A stretch of DNA of 64,000 nucleotides. It comes from Dyadobacter subterraneus. GTDB taxonomy: Bacteria > Bacteroidota > Bacteroidia > Cytophagales > Spirosomataceae. The position numbers were made by a program, and so were the translations under genes. Position 1 is the stretch's first letter, and each line of letters begins with the position of its first letter. The stretch lies in the NCBI RefSeq assembly GCF_015221875.1, contig NZ_JACYGY010000002.1, forward strand, positions 1,053,573 through 1,117,572, in the 5' to 3' direction. The notes beneath the pieces were generated by a model that saw only the letters and a list, made by a program, of their open reading frames with translations, was not told the DNA's origin and did no database searches. This document shows, piece after piece, positions 8,952 through 16,362 of this stretch.

Positions 8952-9024
8952 GGTGATGTAGCTCAGTCGGTAGAGCAAAGGACTGAAAATCCTTGTGTCG
9001 GCGGTTCGATTCCGTCCATCACCA
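8952..9024 (+). tRNA. tRNA-Phe (anticodon GAA)
   Basis: A 73-base cloverleaf: acceptor arms GGTGATG/CATCACC pair fully, with D-arm GCTC..GAGC, anticodon stem AAGGA/TCCTT with loop CTGAAAA (anticodon GAA), and T-arm GGCGG-TTCGATT-CCGTC with G-U closure. Discriminator base is A and the CCA is not fully encoded. A terminator follows. Confidence 0.97.
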
Positions 9025-9028
9025 CAGG

Positions 9029-9065
9029 ATCCTGTTAGAAGAAATTCTAGCAGGATTTTTTGTTT
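9029..9065 (+). terminator. Terminator of tRNA-Phe
   Basis: Arms ATCCTGTTAGAA (9029-9040) and TTCTAGCAGGAT (9045-9056) pair over 12 positions with one G-U pair, followed by a T-rich run. Confidence 0.85.
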
Positions 9066-9144
9066 TAGCGCAATCGATATTTGAATTAATTTTTTGTGCC
9101 TCCCATAGTTATTTGTTAACTTGTTGATATAAAATATAAAAGCA

Positions 9145-9309
9145 ATGGTATTCATACTTAAAAAGGGCCAACGTCTCGACGAGATTCTGCCTCAGGGTTC
9201 ATTGCCTAAAGGTAAAAAGAGGCTCAATGCGAAAAAATATGTTGGAATGCTAAATTTAAAAGAAGATCCGTTAGAAATTCAAAAGCGGATCCGTGATGAG
9301 TGGGAGTAA
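9145..9309 (+). CDS. Small antitoxin-like protein upstream of a broken PIN toxin
   Basis: A 54-residue reading frame starting MVFILKKGQRLDEI and ending IRDEWE, too short for a usual ORF caller. It is lysine-rich and has the RLDE.L and DPLEIQKRIRDEW features seen in short VapB-like antitoxins of Bacteroidota, which fold around a partner PIN protein (inference from context). Its last codons overlap the ATG of the PIN gene by 14 bases, the tight coupling usual in toxin-antitoxin operons. Unlike the toxin, this frame is intact. Confidence 0.7.
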   Translation: MVFILKKGQRLDEILPQGSLPKGKKRLNAKKYVGMLNLKEDPLEIQKRIRDEWE

Positions 9310-9665
9310 GATTCTGATTGATACGAATATCGCTCTTTACTTATTTAAAGGAGACAAAAATCTAGGTTTAATTTTGCAGGATGTCGAGACTTATGTTTCT
9401 TTATTAATGAACTCGAACTTTTGGGATACAAGGGAATTACTTTGAAGGAAGAAACCTGGGTTGAATTATTTTTGGAAGAATGTATAATTATTGACCTTAA
9501 TCTGGCATCAAAGAAATCACAAAACAAATCCGCCGTAATTACGCGTTAAAATTACCAGACGCCATTGTAGCTGCCACAGCTATCTTTCTCGATGTTCCAC
9601 TTCTTTCAGCTGATAAGCAATTTGGACAGGTTTCAGATTTAACATTTGTTCTATATGAGCCTTGA
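9296..9665 (+). pseudogene. PIN-domain (VapC-like) toxin, frameshifted twice
   Basis: The frame opens ATG at 9296 with SGSKILIDTNIALYLFKGD, the first PIN aspartate being in LIDTN. A one-base deletion near 9398-9406 (in TCTTTATT) throws it into a stop. The second frame continues with NELELLGYKG..LKEETWVE until a second one-base deletion near 9501-9512. The third frame finishes with KLPDAIVAATAIFL and LLSADKQFG, the remaining PIN acidic residues. Restoring two bases gives one PIN protein of about 123 residues that would degrade RNA. As it stands, full-length protein cannot be made unless the two shifts are sequencing errors; they lie in or beside short base runs. Confidence 0.85.
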
Positions 9666-9672
9666 TTAGGTT

Positions 9673-10248
9673 CTACTTCCCAAAAATTCTCCCGTCCGTC
9701 ACCTCACCCCGATGCTCCTCCAAAAAATCACAAAATAACTTTATCTGAATTTCCTGTACGGAAAAATCTATCGTTTGATCATAATTCTCCTGATACACAT
9801 CCTGGAAATCTGTAATTACATAGCGCAAGGTTCTGATTCCTTTTGAGCGTAAGGCGGGCAGGTAAAAATTTTGATGACTATGTTCAAATTTGCCGGGCTG
9901 GTAGTTATTGGTCGTTTTTATATCGACTGCCAGCGTTTTTCCAATTACATCTACATAGCCATATAACAAAACATTATCAAGCTGATGTTCGCAATAAACC
10001 TGCGTTTTCATCATAGGCCGTGGTAATAATGCACGGACTTTGTCGAGTATTTCCGCGTCAAAAGTATTTTCATTAACACCTTTTATTACCGCTTCTTCGA
10101 AAGATGATCCTTTCGCCTGGGATTCTGTCTGCGGAATCGGGACGCGATTGATCCGGTTCAGAAAATCGGTTTTTTCAATATAACCTTTCTGATAACGATC
10201 AAAAAGATTTAGTAATGTTGGATATAACTTGTATTCAATTGAGGCCAA
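9673..10248 (-). CDS. PD-(D/E)XK nuclease-like protein of unknown role
   Basis: A 191-residue soluble protein. The centre has GYVDVIGKTLAVDIKTT, that is D...(D)xK in the spacing of the PD-(D/E)XK superfamily (RecB-type nucleases, restriction enzymes, phage exonucleases), with a preceding conserved Glu in EEAVIKG that fits motif I. A histidine and glutamine-rich FEHSHQNFYLPAL helix follows. There is no DNA-binding or helicase domain, and no modification gene or phage gene adjoins. Possible roles are a housekeeping repair nuclease or an orphan element of a defence or phage system. It starts 7 bases past the end of the PIN pseudogene, tail to tail. Confidence 0.65.
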   Translation of the reverse strand: MASIEYKLYPTLLNLFDRYQKGYIEKTDFLNRINRVPIPQTESQAKGSSFEEAVIKGVNENTFDAEILDKVRALLPRPMMKTQVYCEHQLDNVLLYGYVDVIGKTLAVDIKTTNNYQPGKFEHSHQNFYLPALRSKGIRTLRYVITDFQDVYQENYDQTIDFSVQEIQIKLFCDFLEEHRGEVTDGRIFGK

Positions 10249-10294
10249 GGGATGAAAATTAAGCGGATAAAAAATTTTGTATAAAATTAAGATT

Positions 10295-11098
10295 TCAGCG
10301 TCTTCTCTTTTTCTGATTGCCGCTGAATTTATATGTCATTGACAGTGCCAGAAAACTGAATTTATCATTAGGCGATTTGCTGTAAGAATCTGCTTCTTCG
10401 GGATTAATCAAACGCATACCGGAAGTGGCGTCTACCTTATCACTACGCACAAAATAAAAATGATAATCAAAACCGAAGATGAGTTTTTCGAACAATTTAT
10501 AATCAAACGAAGCTCCGATTGGAATAATTCGCTCATTCGTTTTTTTGATTCCCCATTTTCCGTGTGGCTTTCCCCAGCGTAAAAAAAGTGGATTTCTGGC
10601 ACTCGTTTTGCTATTCGTAAATCGTAACAAGTTGTTTGTTTTAATATCAAAAGCATTGGCGCTAAACATCATTAACCCCAATCCGGCATAAAGGTTTATA
10701 TTAAATTCTCCATCATTATTTGGAACAAATTGTTCGGTCAAATTCCATTTTGCCAGTAATTCTATGGCGTTATATTCATTGATAAAATAAGAATTAAAAA
10801 AAGAAACTTCTTGTCCGCCAAGTTTTCCCATAGAATATTCCAGGCTGAGAGAAAGCGTTTTGTTAAAGGCTCTGTTGACTTCTACACCATACATTGCCGG
10901 CATATCCTGCTGCCCCAATTCACCGTAAAATTGGGTTAGCCCACCCCGAATAGTTAGAGAATAAGGTGAGATCGTTTTTTGTCTGGAATGGCCATGTTTG
11001 TATTTTTCATACGCATCTTTCCAGGCGCTTCTGTACTGAGCATTTGCCGTAAAGGATATAGAAATAAATACAATTAATTGTAAAAATTTGCGAATCAT
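10295..11098 (-). CDS. Outer-membrane beta-barrel protein
   Basis: About 267 residues: signal peptide MIRKFLQLIVFISISFTANA cleaved before Q, then alternating hydrophobic/aromatic strands (LTIRGGLTQFYGEL, NINLYAGLGLMMFSA, LIFGFDYHFYFVRSD, FSFLALSMTYKFS) that end with a C-terminal strand and basic tail. It resembles Bacteroidota outer-membrane barrels of the OmpA/PorP-like size class. The longer frame back to 11188 is rejected, because a perfect -7 box (minus-strand TATATTTG at 11126-11133) lies between that start and the signal peptide. Function unknown. Confidence 0.8.
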   Translation of the reverse strand: MIRKFLQLIVFISISFTANAQYRSAWKDAYEKYKHGHSRQKTISPYSLTIRGGLTQFYGELGQQDMPAMYGVEVNRAFNKTLSLSLEYSMGKLGGQEVSFFNSYFINEYNAIELLAKWNLTEQFVPNNDGEFNINLYAGLGLMMFSANAFDIKTNNLLRFTNSKTSARNPLFLRWGKPHGKWGIKKTNERIIPIGASFDYKLFEKLIFGFDYHFYFVRSDKVDATSGMRLINPEEADSYSKSPNDKFSFLALSMTYKFSGNQKKRRR

Positions 11099-11125
11099 GT
11101 GCAGTAAGTGTGCGTGGTATTGAAA

Positions 11126-11133
11126 CAAATATA
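11126..11133 (-). promoter_or_regulatory. -7 box for the outer-membrane barrel gene
   Basis: The minus strand reads TATATTTG, a perfect consensus, 28 bases before the ATG at 11098. No good -33 element is seen. It fixes the choice of start. Confidence 0.5.
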
Positions 11134-11231
11134 AAACTATCGTGATTTTTATTCTGGTGTTCCGGTTTAAAATCAATGCTTTATGCAAACTTTACATATA
11201 TGCAGCAAAACGATAACCAATAAATATCTGT

Positions 11232-11239
11232 TAGTTTTG
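11232..11239 (+). promoter_or_regulatory. -7 box for ubiE-porT
   Basis: TAGTTTTG matches TAnnTTTG exactly, 27 bases before the ubiE ATG. The -33 element is not obvious. Confidence 0.5.
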
Positions 11240-11265
11240 TAATTCTAATTTTATGAAAATCGAAA

Positions 11266-11988
11266 ATGAGTGTAGTACCCTATAAAGACAAGGACGGCAG
11301 CAAGCGTGAACAGGTAGCGGAAATGTTTGATAACATTTCGCCAAAATATGATTTATTGAATCACGTACTAAGCGGTGGTGTAGACATTTACTGGCGTAAA
11401 CGTGCGATAAAATTGCTGAAAAAACAGCAGCCAAAAGTGATCCTGGATATTGCAACTGGTACGGGTGATTTTGCCATTGAGGCACTTTCTCTTAATCCTG
11501 AAAAAATTTATGGCGTCGACATTTCGGAAGGAATGCTTGCGGTAGGACGTGAGAAAATCGCCAAACTTGGAAAGCAGGATATCATCACTTTACAAAGCGG
11601 AGACTCGGAAAGTTTGTCTTTTGAGAACAATTATTTCGACGCTGTGATCGTTTCGTTTGGAGTACGTAATTATCAGAATCTGTTGGCGGGATTGACGGAA
11701 ATGAATCGCGTTATGAAGCCGGGCGGAACTTGTGTTGTTGTTGAATTTTCGAAACCACGTTCGTTCCCTTTCAAACAGTTTTACAATTTTTATTTTAAAT
11801 ATATATTACCAACGATAGGTAAGACCGTCTCAAAGGACAGTTCAGCTTACACCTACCTTCCTGAATCCGTTCAGGCATTTCCGGATGGGGAGGCTTTTCT
11901 TGAAATTTATAAAAAAGCAGGTTTTAAAAATACCAAATGCATACCATTAACCTTCGGGATTTGCTCCATTTATACAGGACAAAAATAA
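11266..11988 (+). CDS. ubiE: Demethylmenaquinone methyltransferase
   Basis: A 240-residue class I SAM-dependent methyltransferase. It has the UbiE/MenG signatures: VAEMFDNISPKYDLLNHVLS near residues 18-37, the SAM-binding DIATGTGDFAI near 60-70, GVDISEGML, VSFGVRNYQNL and the RVMKPGG motif near 147. It methylates demethylmenaquinone to menaquinone, the main quinone of Bacteroidota, so it serves the respiratory chain that includes the Complex I genes in this window. The 3' end overlaps the next gene by 52 bases in another frame. Confidence 0.95.
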   Translation: MSVVPYKDKDGSKREQVAEMFDNISPKYDLLNHVLSGGVDIYWRKRAIKLLKKQQPKVILDIATGTGDFAIEALSLNPEKIYGVDISEGMLAVGREKIAKLGKQDIITLQSGDSESLSFENNYFDAVIVSFGVRNYQNLLAGLTEMNRVMKPGGTCVVVEFSKPRSFPFKQFYNFYFKYILPTIGKTVSKDSSAYTYLPESVQAFPDGEAFLEIYKKAGFKNTKCIPLTFGICSIYTGQK

Positions 11989-12680
11989 TTATCAGTTTCG
12001 CTATCCTGTGTGTTGTATCACAGGAAGTTAAGGCGCAGGGACAAGGTTATGTACGCCGGCATTTGGAATATTATGACGACAAACCGATCCATTACGGTAT
12101 CTTGTTTGCTATGCCATTTACAAGTTACAACATCCGTCATAGCGATGCATTTGTTCCCGGCGATTCTGCTTATCTGATCCAGTCGCCGATGAAAACGGCT
12201 TTTCGGATGGGTTTTATAATCAATGCTTATCTGAATGAACGTTTTGACATCCGGACAACACCGTCGGTTTCTCTTTACGAACGGCAGATCAAGTATAGCT
12301 ATCCGAATAGTCCTGATAAAATTGATAAGCGGGAATCTACTTGGCTTGAAATTCCATTGCTCGTAAAATATAAATCCAAAAGACGGGTCAATACACGTAT
12401 GTATATGATTGCGGGTGTGACGCTCGGACTTGAAACCAATGTGAAAAAAAGTACAGCCGGAACAGGAAGTTCAGGAGGTCGGCTTGATACGCAAACATCC
12501 GATTTTACACTTGATTATGGTGTAGGTTATGAGCGGTTTTTTGAGTTTTTCAAATTTGCTCCTGAATTAAGATTTTCAACAGGTTTAAAAAATGTTCTGA
12601 ACCCGTCAAAAAATTCAAGTGCCGTGGGAATTGGTAAACTTACCACTCATACGGTGACTTTATATTTAAATTTTGAATAA
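11937..12680 (+). CDS. porT: PorT-family outer-membrane protein of type IX secretion
   Basis: A 247-residue protein with a signal segment (IIISFAILCVVSQEVKA) and a beta-barrel body: HYGILFAMPFTSYNIRHSD, MGFIINAYLNERFDIRTTPSVSLYERQ, WLEIPLLVKYKSKR, GYERFFEFFKFAPELRFSTGLKN, and a terminal strand ending in NFE. These are the features of PorT/outer membrane beta-barrel (DUF2490-like) proteins needed for type IX secretion. The ubiE-porT order is conserved in many Bacteroidota, which supports the call. The first ATG at 11937 lies inside ubiE; the next possible starts are further down the leader. Confidence 0.85.
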   Translation: MHTINLRDLLHLYRTKIIISFAILCVVSQEVKAQGQGYVRRHLEYYDDKPIHYGILFAMPFTSYNIRHSDAFVPGDSAYLIQSPMKTAFRMGFIINAYLNERFDIRTTPSVSLYERQIKYSYPNSPDKIDKRESTWLEIPLLVKYKSKRRVNTRMYMIAGVTLGLETNVKKSTAGTGSSGGRLDTQTSDFTLDYGVGYERFFEFFKFAPELRFSTGLKNVLNPSKNSSAVGIGKLTTHTVTLYLNFE

Positions 12681-12748
12681 ACAGAATTCTGATTATCAGT
12701 TCATTGGAAAATATATTTAAAAAAGTTAAAATTTTTTCAATGGATAAT

Positions 12749-12779
12749 TTGGATAAAGAAAATCAGTCCTGCATATTTG
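12749..12779 (+). promoter_or_regulatory. Promoter of the first tRNA-Val
   Basis: TTG at 12749-12751, 20 bases, then CATATTTG at 12772-12779 (seven of eight positions match TAnnTTTG), 22 bases before the tRNA. Confidence 0.5.
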
Positions 12780-12801
12780 CACTCCCGAATGATGACAAGA
12801 G

Positions 12802-12876
12802 GGGCTCTTAGCTCAGTTGGTTCAGAGCACCTGCCTTACAAGCAGGGGGTCGCTGGTTCGAATCCAGCAGGGCCCA
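12802..12876 (+). tRNA. tRNA-Val (anticodon TAC), copy 1
   Basis: A 75-base cloverleaf with acceptor arms GGGCTCT/AGGGCCC (one G-U), D-arm GCTC..GAGC, anticodon stem CCTGC/GCAGG with loop CTTACAA (TAC), and T-arm CTGG-TTCGAAT-CCAG. Discriminator A. Confidence 0.97.
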
Positions 12877-12880
12877 CAAG

Positions 12881-12914
12881 AAAACGAGTTAGCAATAACT
12901 CGTTTTACTTTTTC
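12881..12914 (+). terminator. Terminator after tRNA-Val copy 1
   Basis: Perfect 11-bp stem AAAACGAGTTA/TAACTCGTTTT with loop GCAA, followed by a T-rich stretch. Confidence 0.85.
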
Positions 12915-12956
12915 TCAGAAAGTTGAAAAAAAGGTTATTATTTTGAATTCCCGAAA

Positions 12957-13031
12957 GGGCTCTTAGCTCAGTTGGTTCAGAGCACCTGCCTTACAAGCAG
13001 GGGGTCGCTGGTTCGAATCCAGCAGGGCCCA
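12957..13031 (+). tRNA. tRNA-Val (anticodon TAC), copy 2
   Basis: Identical base for base to copy 1. It lies 80 bases downstream, beyond a strong terminator, so it may have its own promoter: TTATTTTG at 12938-12945 matches seven of eight -7 positions. Confidence 0.97.
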
Positions 13032-13035
13032 CAAT

Positions 13036-13072
13036 AAAAAAGCAAATCAGAAATGATTTGCTTTTTTGTTTT
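13036..13072 (+). terminator. Terminator after tRNA-Val copy 2
   Basis: Perfect 14-bp stem AAAAAAGCAAATCA/TGATTTGCTTTTTT with a GAAA tetraloop and trailing T residues. It lies between the tRNA and a convergent gene and could act both ways. Confidence 0.85.
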
Positions 13073-13080
13073 AACACCAG

Positions 13081-14199
13081 TTAAAGATGAAGTTCAAATT
13101 CATCTGCCAGCGAAGCCTTCATGGTATTATCCATTTTTTCTTCGTGTGGAATCGTATAATATTGTCCTTTCAAAGTTAACCCGGTACCTCTTTTTTCGAT
13201 GGCGATTTTTAGAAAGCCATGTTTATCTCCACAATAAGTTTCCAGGTTTACACTTTCAAATAAATCGATTTCGTTGGTAAAGCGCTTATCGTCTTTTAAA
13301 GCCACAGGATGAAGTTCATCATATCCTCCGGCGCCAGCAACGATAAAAGGGATTTTTAATCCATCTTTATATTCTTTTGTGAACCGTTGGTAATTGTGCA
13401 CATGGCCGCTGAAAACAATATCTGGTCTGACGCCCGTTTCTTCAAATATTTCCTCTAAAAGTGTGATCATCCGAAGGCTTGAACCATGATTTATATCGGC
13501 GGAATAAGGCGCATGATGTAAACATAAAATCAATGCCTTGTCTGGCCTTTCCTTATTGGCTGATATAAGTTCTTCTTTAAACCACTTTTGCTGATCAGGG
13601 GTAATTACTCCAAACTTGGGCACATTACCGTGCAAGCCAATAATATTTGCCAGCGGCGCTTTCAATGTCCAGTAAACGTTAGGCTGAATCATACTTTTTC
13701 GGTCAACTCCACCACCGAAACTAATATCTCTGGATTCTGAATCACAAAAGACAGCTTTAAATGCGTCCAGACTTTTATAGGGCGTAGCGTTTGGATTTAC
13801 GTCACTATCGTGATTTCCGGCAATAGCAAATATTGGTCCGGGATATTTTTCGTAAGGTTCAAAAAACTGAGTATAGTAGCGGCTGGCTTCGCCAAAACTG
13901 TAAACAACATCGCCCAGATGAAATAAGAATTGCGGGCGCTCCGATTCATCAGTTTCATATTGTCGGCCCATTTCACTCGCTACCAAATGCTGAAACGTTG
14001 GTCTGCCAATACTTCCCGTATCGCCCAGCATATGGAAAATTGTTTTTTCAGTATTGACGTCCGGAATTATTTTCTCTAATGCTAATCGGTAAGGATACTT
14101 GCCGGAAGGAGAGGGTAAGGGCTGAAATTTATAGGTATCGTCAGGTTGATCTTTCTTTAAAACCGGCGTTGAATATCGGGGAGAGGTATTGGAAATCAT
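13081..14199 (-). CDS. Calcineurin-like metallophosphoesterase
   Basis: About 372 residues with the full metallophosphatase motif set in order: MLGDTGS near residue 60, HLGDVVY near 95, AGNHDSD near 125, CLHHAPYS near 225 and FSGHVHNYQRF near 262. These residues coordinate two metal ions. There is no signal peptide, so it is probably cytoplasmic. The C-terminal region (YCGDKHGFLKIAIEKRGTGL) resembles purple-acid-phosphatase-like proteins. The substrate is unknown. The ATG at 14199 is preferred over the GTG two codons upstream. A minus-strand TATTTTTG -7 box is present at 14216-14223. Confidence 0.85.
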   Translation of the reverse strand: MISNTSPRYSTPVLKKDQPDDTYKFQPLPSPSGKYPYRLALEKIIPDVNTEKTIFHMLGDTGSIGRPTFQHLVASEMGRQYETDESERPQFLFHLGDVVYSFGEASRYYTQFFEPYEKYPGPIFAIAGNHDSDVNPNATPYKSLDAFKAVFCDSESRDISFGGGVDRKSMIQPNVYWTLKAPLANIIGLHGNVPKFGVITPDQQKWFKEELISANKERPDKALILCLHHAPYSADINHGSSLRMITLLEEIFEETGVRPDIVFSGHVHNYQRFTKEYKDGLKIPFIVAGAGGYDELHPVALKDDKRFTNEIDLFESVNLETYCGDKHGFLKIAIEKRGTGLTLKGQYYTIPHEEKMDNTMKASLADEFELHL

Positions 14200-14215
14200 G
14201 ATCACAAATTAAAAC

Positions 14216-14223
14216 CAAAAATA
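14216..14223 (-). promoter_or_regulatory. -7 box for the metallophosphoesterase
   Basis: Minus-strand TATTTTTG, a perfect TAnnTTTG match, 16 bases before the ATG at 14199. No -33 is recognised. Confidence 0.4.
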
Positions 14224-14394
14224 CAATTGGGTATTAAGGTACAGTTAAATTTAAAATTGAGGGGCATTGATATCCTTTTACCCGTTACTTTTTGCCTGCG
14301 TCTTATTCCAATATAATGAAAATGAAATTTAAACCAATTTACGTCCAGTTTGTTGTTTTTCATTTTATCAGTGCTCAGCCTTATACACACTATC

Positions 14395-16362
14395 ATGAAA
14401 CAAATGCGCCAAAGTCTGAAAATTGCCTTTTCCGCAGTGTCAGATGTTTTCCAATTTGTTCAGCATATGGGTTGGCGTTATACTGGCTTTCGGATTTGGT
14501 ATGAACTTCAACGAAGAACAGGAATACTAAAAATTCGATTTCCTACAAATCCTCGGCAGAAAACAATCACACCTGAAGGATGGCGGAATTATCCGGTTGC
14601 GTTTTTCTTCCCGGGTACATTTCAGGAGCTAAAACATCAGGATTATCGTGCACTTTCGAAACGCGTTGAAAAGATTCATCAAAACCAATTTTTATATTTT
14701 AATTCGAAATTTTATACCGTTCCGGATTGGCTCACAAATCCTGAAAATGGATTTCAATATGACATTTCAAAACACTGGACAGAAATTCCTGATTTCTCGG
14801 AGAAAACCGGAGACATCAAGTACGTCTGGGAAAAATCCCGTTTCACTTTTCTGTATGATCTGATCCGTTACGATCATCATTTTGAAAGAGATCAATCTAA
14901 AACTGTTTTTACACAAATGGAAAGTTGGATTGACAATAATCCTGTAAATCAAGGTCCCAACTGGCGATGCAGCCAGGAAATTACACTTCGCGTTTTAAAC
15001 TGGACTTTTGCTTTGCAGTATTATAAAAAGTCGCCAATTCTGATCGATTCGCTTCTCTCAAAAATTCTTAACAGTATTCATCAACAGATGCGCCATGTTG
15101 CGGAAAATATTCATTTTTCACGTATTGCGGTAAGAAATAATCATGCGCTTACTGAAACGTTGGGTTTATATCTGATCGGGCTATTATACCCATTTTTTGA
15201 TGAAAGCCGCGAATGGAAGAGAAATGGGAAGAAATGGTTTGAAGAGGAAATAGCTTATCAGATTTATGATGACGGCACCTTTCTTCAATTTTCCATGAAC
15301 TATCACCGCGTCGTCGTTCAATTATTAACATGGGCAATTCAGCTGGCGCATTTTAATTATGAATCCTGGGATGAAGTTGTATATGACCGTGCAAGAAAAT
15401 CTTTGAAATTTCTTCAAACTTGTCAGGATACTAAAACTGGCTGGTTGCCAAATTATGGCAATAATGATGGCGCTTTATTTTTCCCTTTAACGGATTGTCA
15501 TTTCCGGGATTACCGGCCGCAATTAATGGCTTTGGCGACAGTTCTTGGAGAAAAACACAATTACAACAATGGCCAATGGAAAGAGGAAAGTATATGGCTT
15601 GGTTTAAATCCCAACATCACAGAAGAAAAAACTTCACCAGAAGATTTTAAAATTTTTGCCTTTCCTAATAGCGGTTATTATGTTTTAAGAGATCAAAATA
15701 TAATCACATTTCTTCGTTGCGGAAGTTACCAAAACAGGCCTTTTCAGTCGGATAACTTACATCTTGATGTCTGGGTCGACGGCGAAAATATTTTGCGTGA
15801 TGCCGGATCTTATCAATATAACACAGATCAAAAATGGACGAATTACTTTTCAAGAACGGCATCGCATAACACTGTGATGCTGGGAAATAATGACCAGATG
15901 CGAAGAGGCAAAAGATTTATCTGGTATGACTGGATTAAAAAAAGCGAAGGAAACTGGAAGGAAGAAAACGGTGCAGTAGTTTTTGAAGGTTGGTTTGAGG
16001 GATTTAAAAAGTTAGGGAAAGGGATAATTCACAGGCGAAAAGTCACGAAACAAAAAGGCGAGCAGCACTGGATTATTGAAGACTGGATTGAAAATGCACC
16101 AAAAGGAATTTTGATGCATCAGATCTGGCATCCGTATCCCACATTTTTTGAAATATTTAGAATTAGCGCTTTTTCTAAAAACGGCAAGAAAATTAAATTA
16201 TCCAAACCCGAAGGCTGGTATTCTGATACTTATGGAGAAAAAGAACGGGCGTATAGAATTGATTTTTGTACAACAGAGCGATATATCAAAACAGAAATCA
16301 GTTTAAAAATTTCAAAGGAAATCGGCGATGCGCATTTTGTTAATACATCAGTTTTTCCTTGA
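14395..16362 (+). CDS. Heparinase II/III family protein
   Basis: About 655 residues. The N-terminal 350 residues are helical (an alpha/alpha toroid: GPNWRCSQEITLRVLNWTFAL, RNNHALTETLGLYLIGLL, YDDGTFLQFSMNYHRVVVQLL). The rest is a beta-sandwich with the heparinase motif SDNLHLDVWVDGENILRDAGSY and SRTASHNTVMLGNNDQM. Asn, His and Tyr in RNNHALTE and NYHR are likely catalytic (family knowledge). There is no clear signal peptide. Proteins of this kind occur in exopolysaccharide gene clusters and may trim or epimerise glycan. The start is the ATG at 14395; the longer frame begins with TTG. Its 3' end overlaps the glycosyltransferase by 35 bases, so the two are an operon. Confidence 0.88.
   Translation: MKQMRQSLKIAFSAVSDVFQFVQHMGWRYTGFRIWYELQRRTGILKIRFPTNPRQKTITPEGWRNYPVAFFFPGTFQELKHQDYRALSKRVEKIHQNQFLYFNSKFYTVPDWLTNPENGFQYDISKHWTEIPDFSEKTGDIKYVWEKSRFTFLYDLIRYDHHFERDQSKTVFTQMESWIDNNPVNQGPNWRCSQEITLRVLNWTFALQYYKKSPILIDSLLSKILNSIHQQMRHVAENIHFSRIAVRNNHALTETLGLYLIGLLYPFFDESREWKRNGKKWFEEEIAYQIYDDGTFLQFSMNYHRVVVQLLTWAIQLAHFNYESWDEVVYDRARKSLKFLQTCQDTKTGWLPNYGNNDGALFFPLTDCHFRDYRPQLMALATVLGEKHNYNNGQWKEESIWLGLNPNITEEKTSPEDFKIFAFPNSGYYVLRDQNIITFLRCGSYQNRPFQSDNLHLDVWVDGENILRDAGSYQYNTDQKWTNYFSRTASHNTVMLGNNDQMRRGKRFIWYDWIKKSEGNWKEENGAVVFEGWFEGFKKLGKGIIHRRKVTKQKGEQHWIIEDWIENAPKGILMHQIWHPYPTFFEIFRISAFSKNGKKIKLSKPEGWYSDTYGEKERAYRIDFCTTERYIKTEISLKISKEIGDAHFVNTSVFP

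Noticed and set aside
8838..9155. Minus-strand open frame across the tRNA-Phe gene
   Set aside because: It runs through a certain tRNA, its promoter and terminator.
12802..13031. Tandem identical tRNA-Val genes as a possible integration site of a mobile element
   Set aside because: No integrase, no foreign genes and no partial tRNA end repeat; simple tandem duplication explains it.
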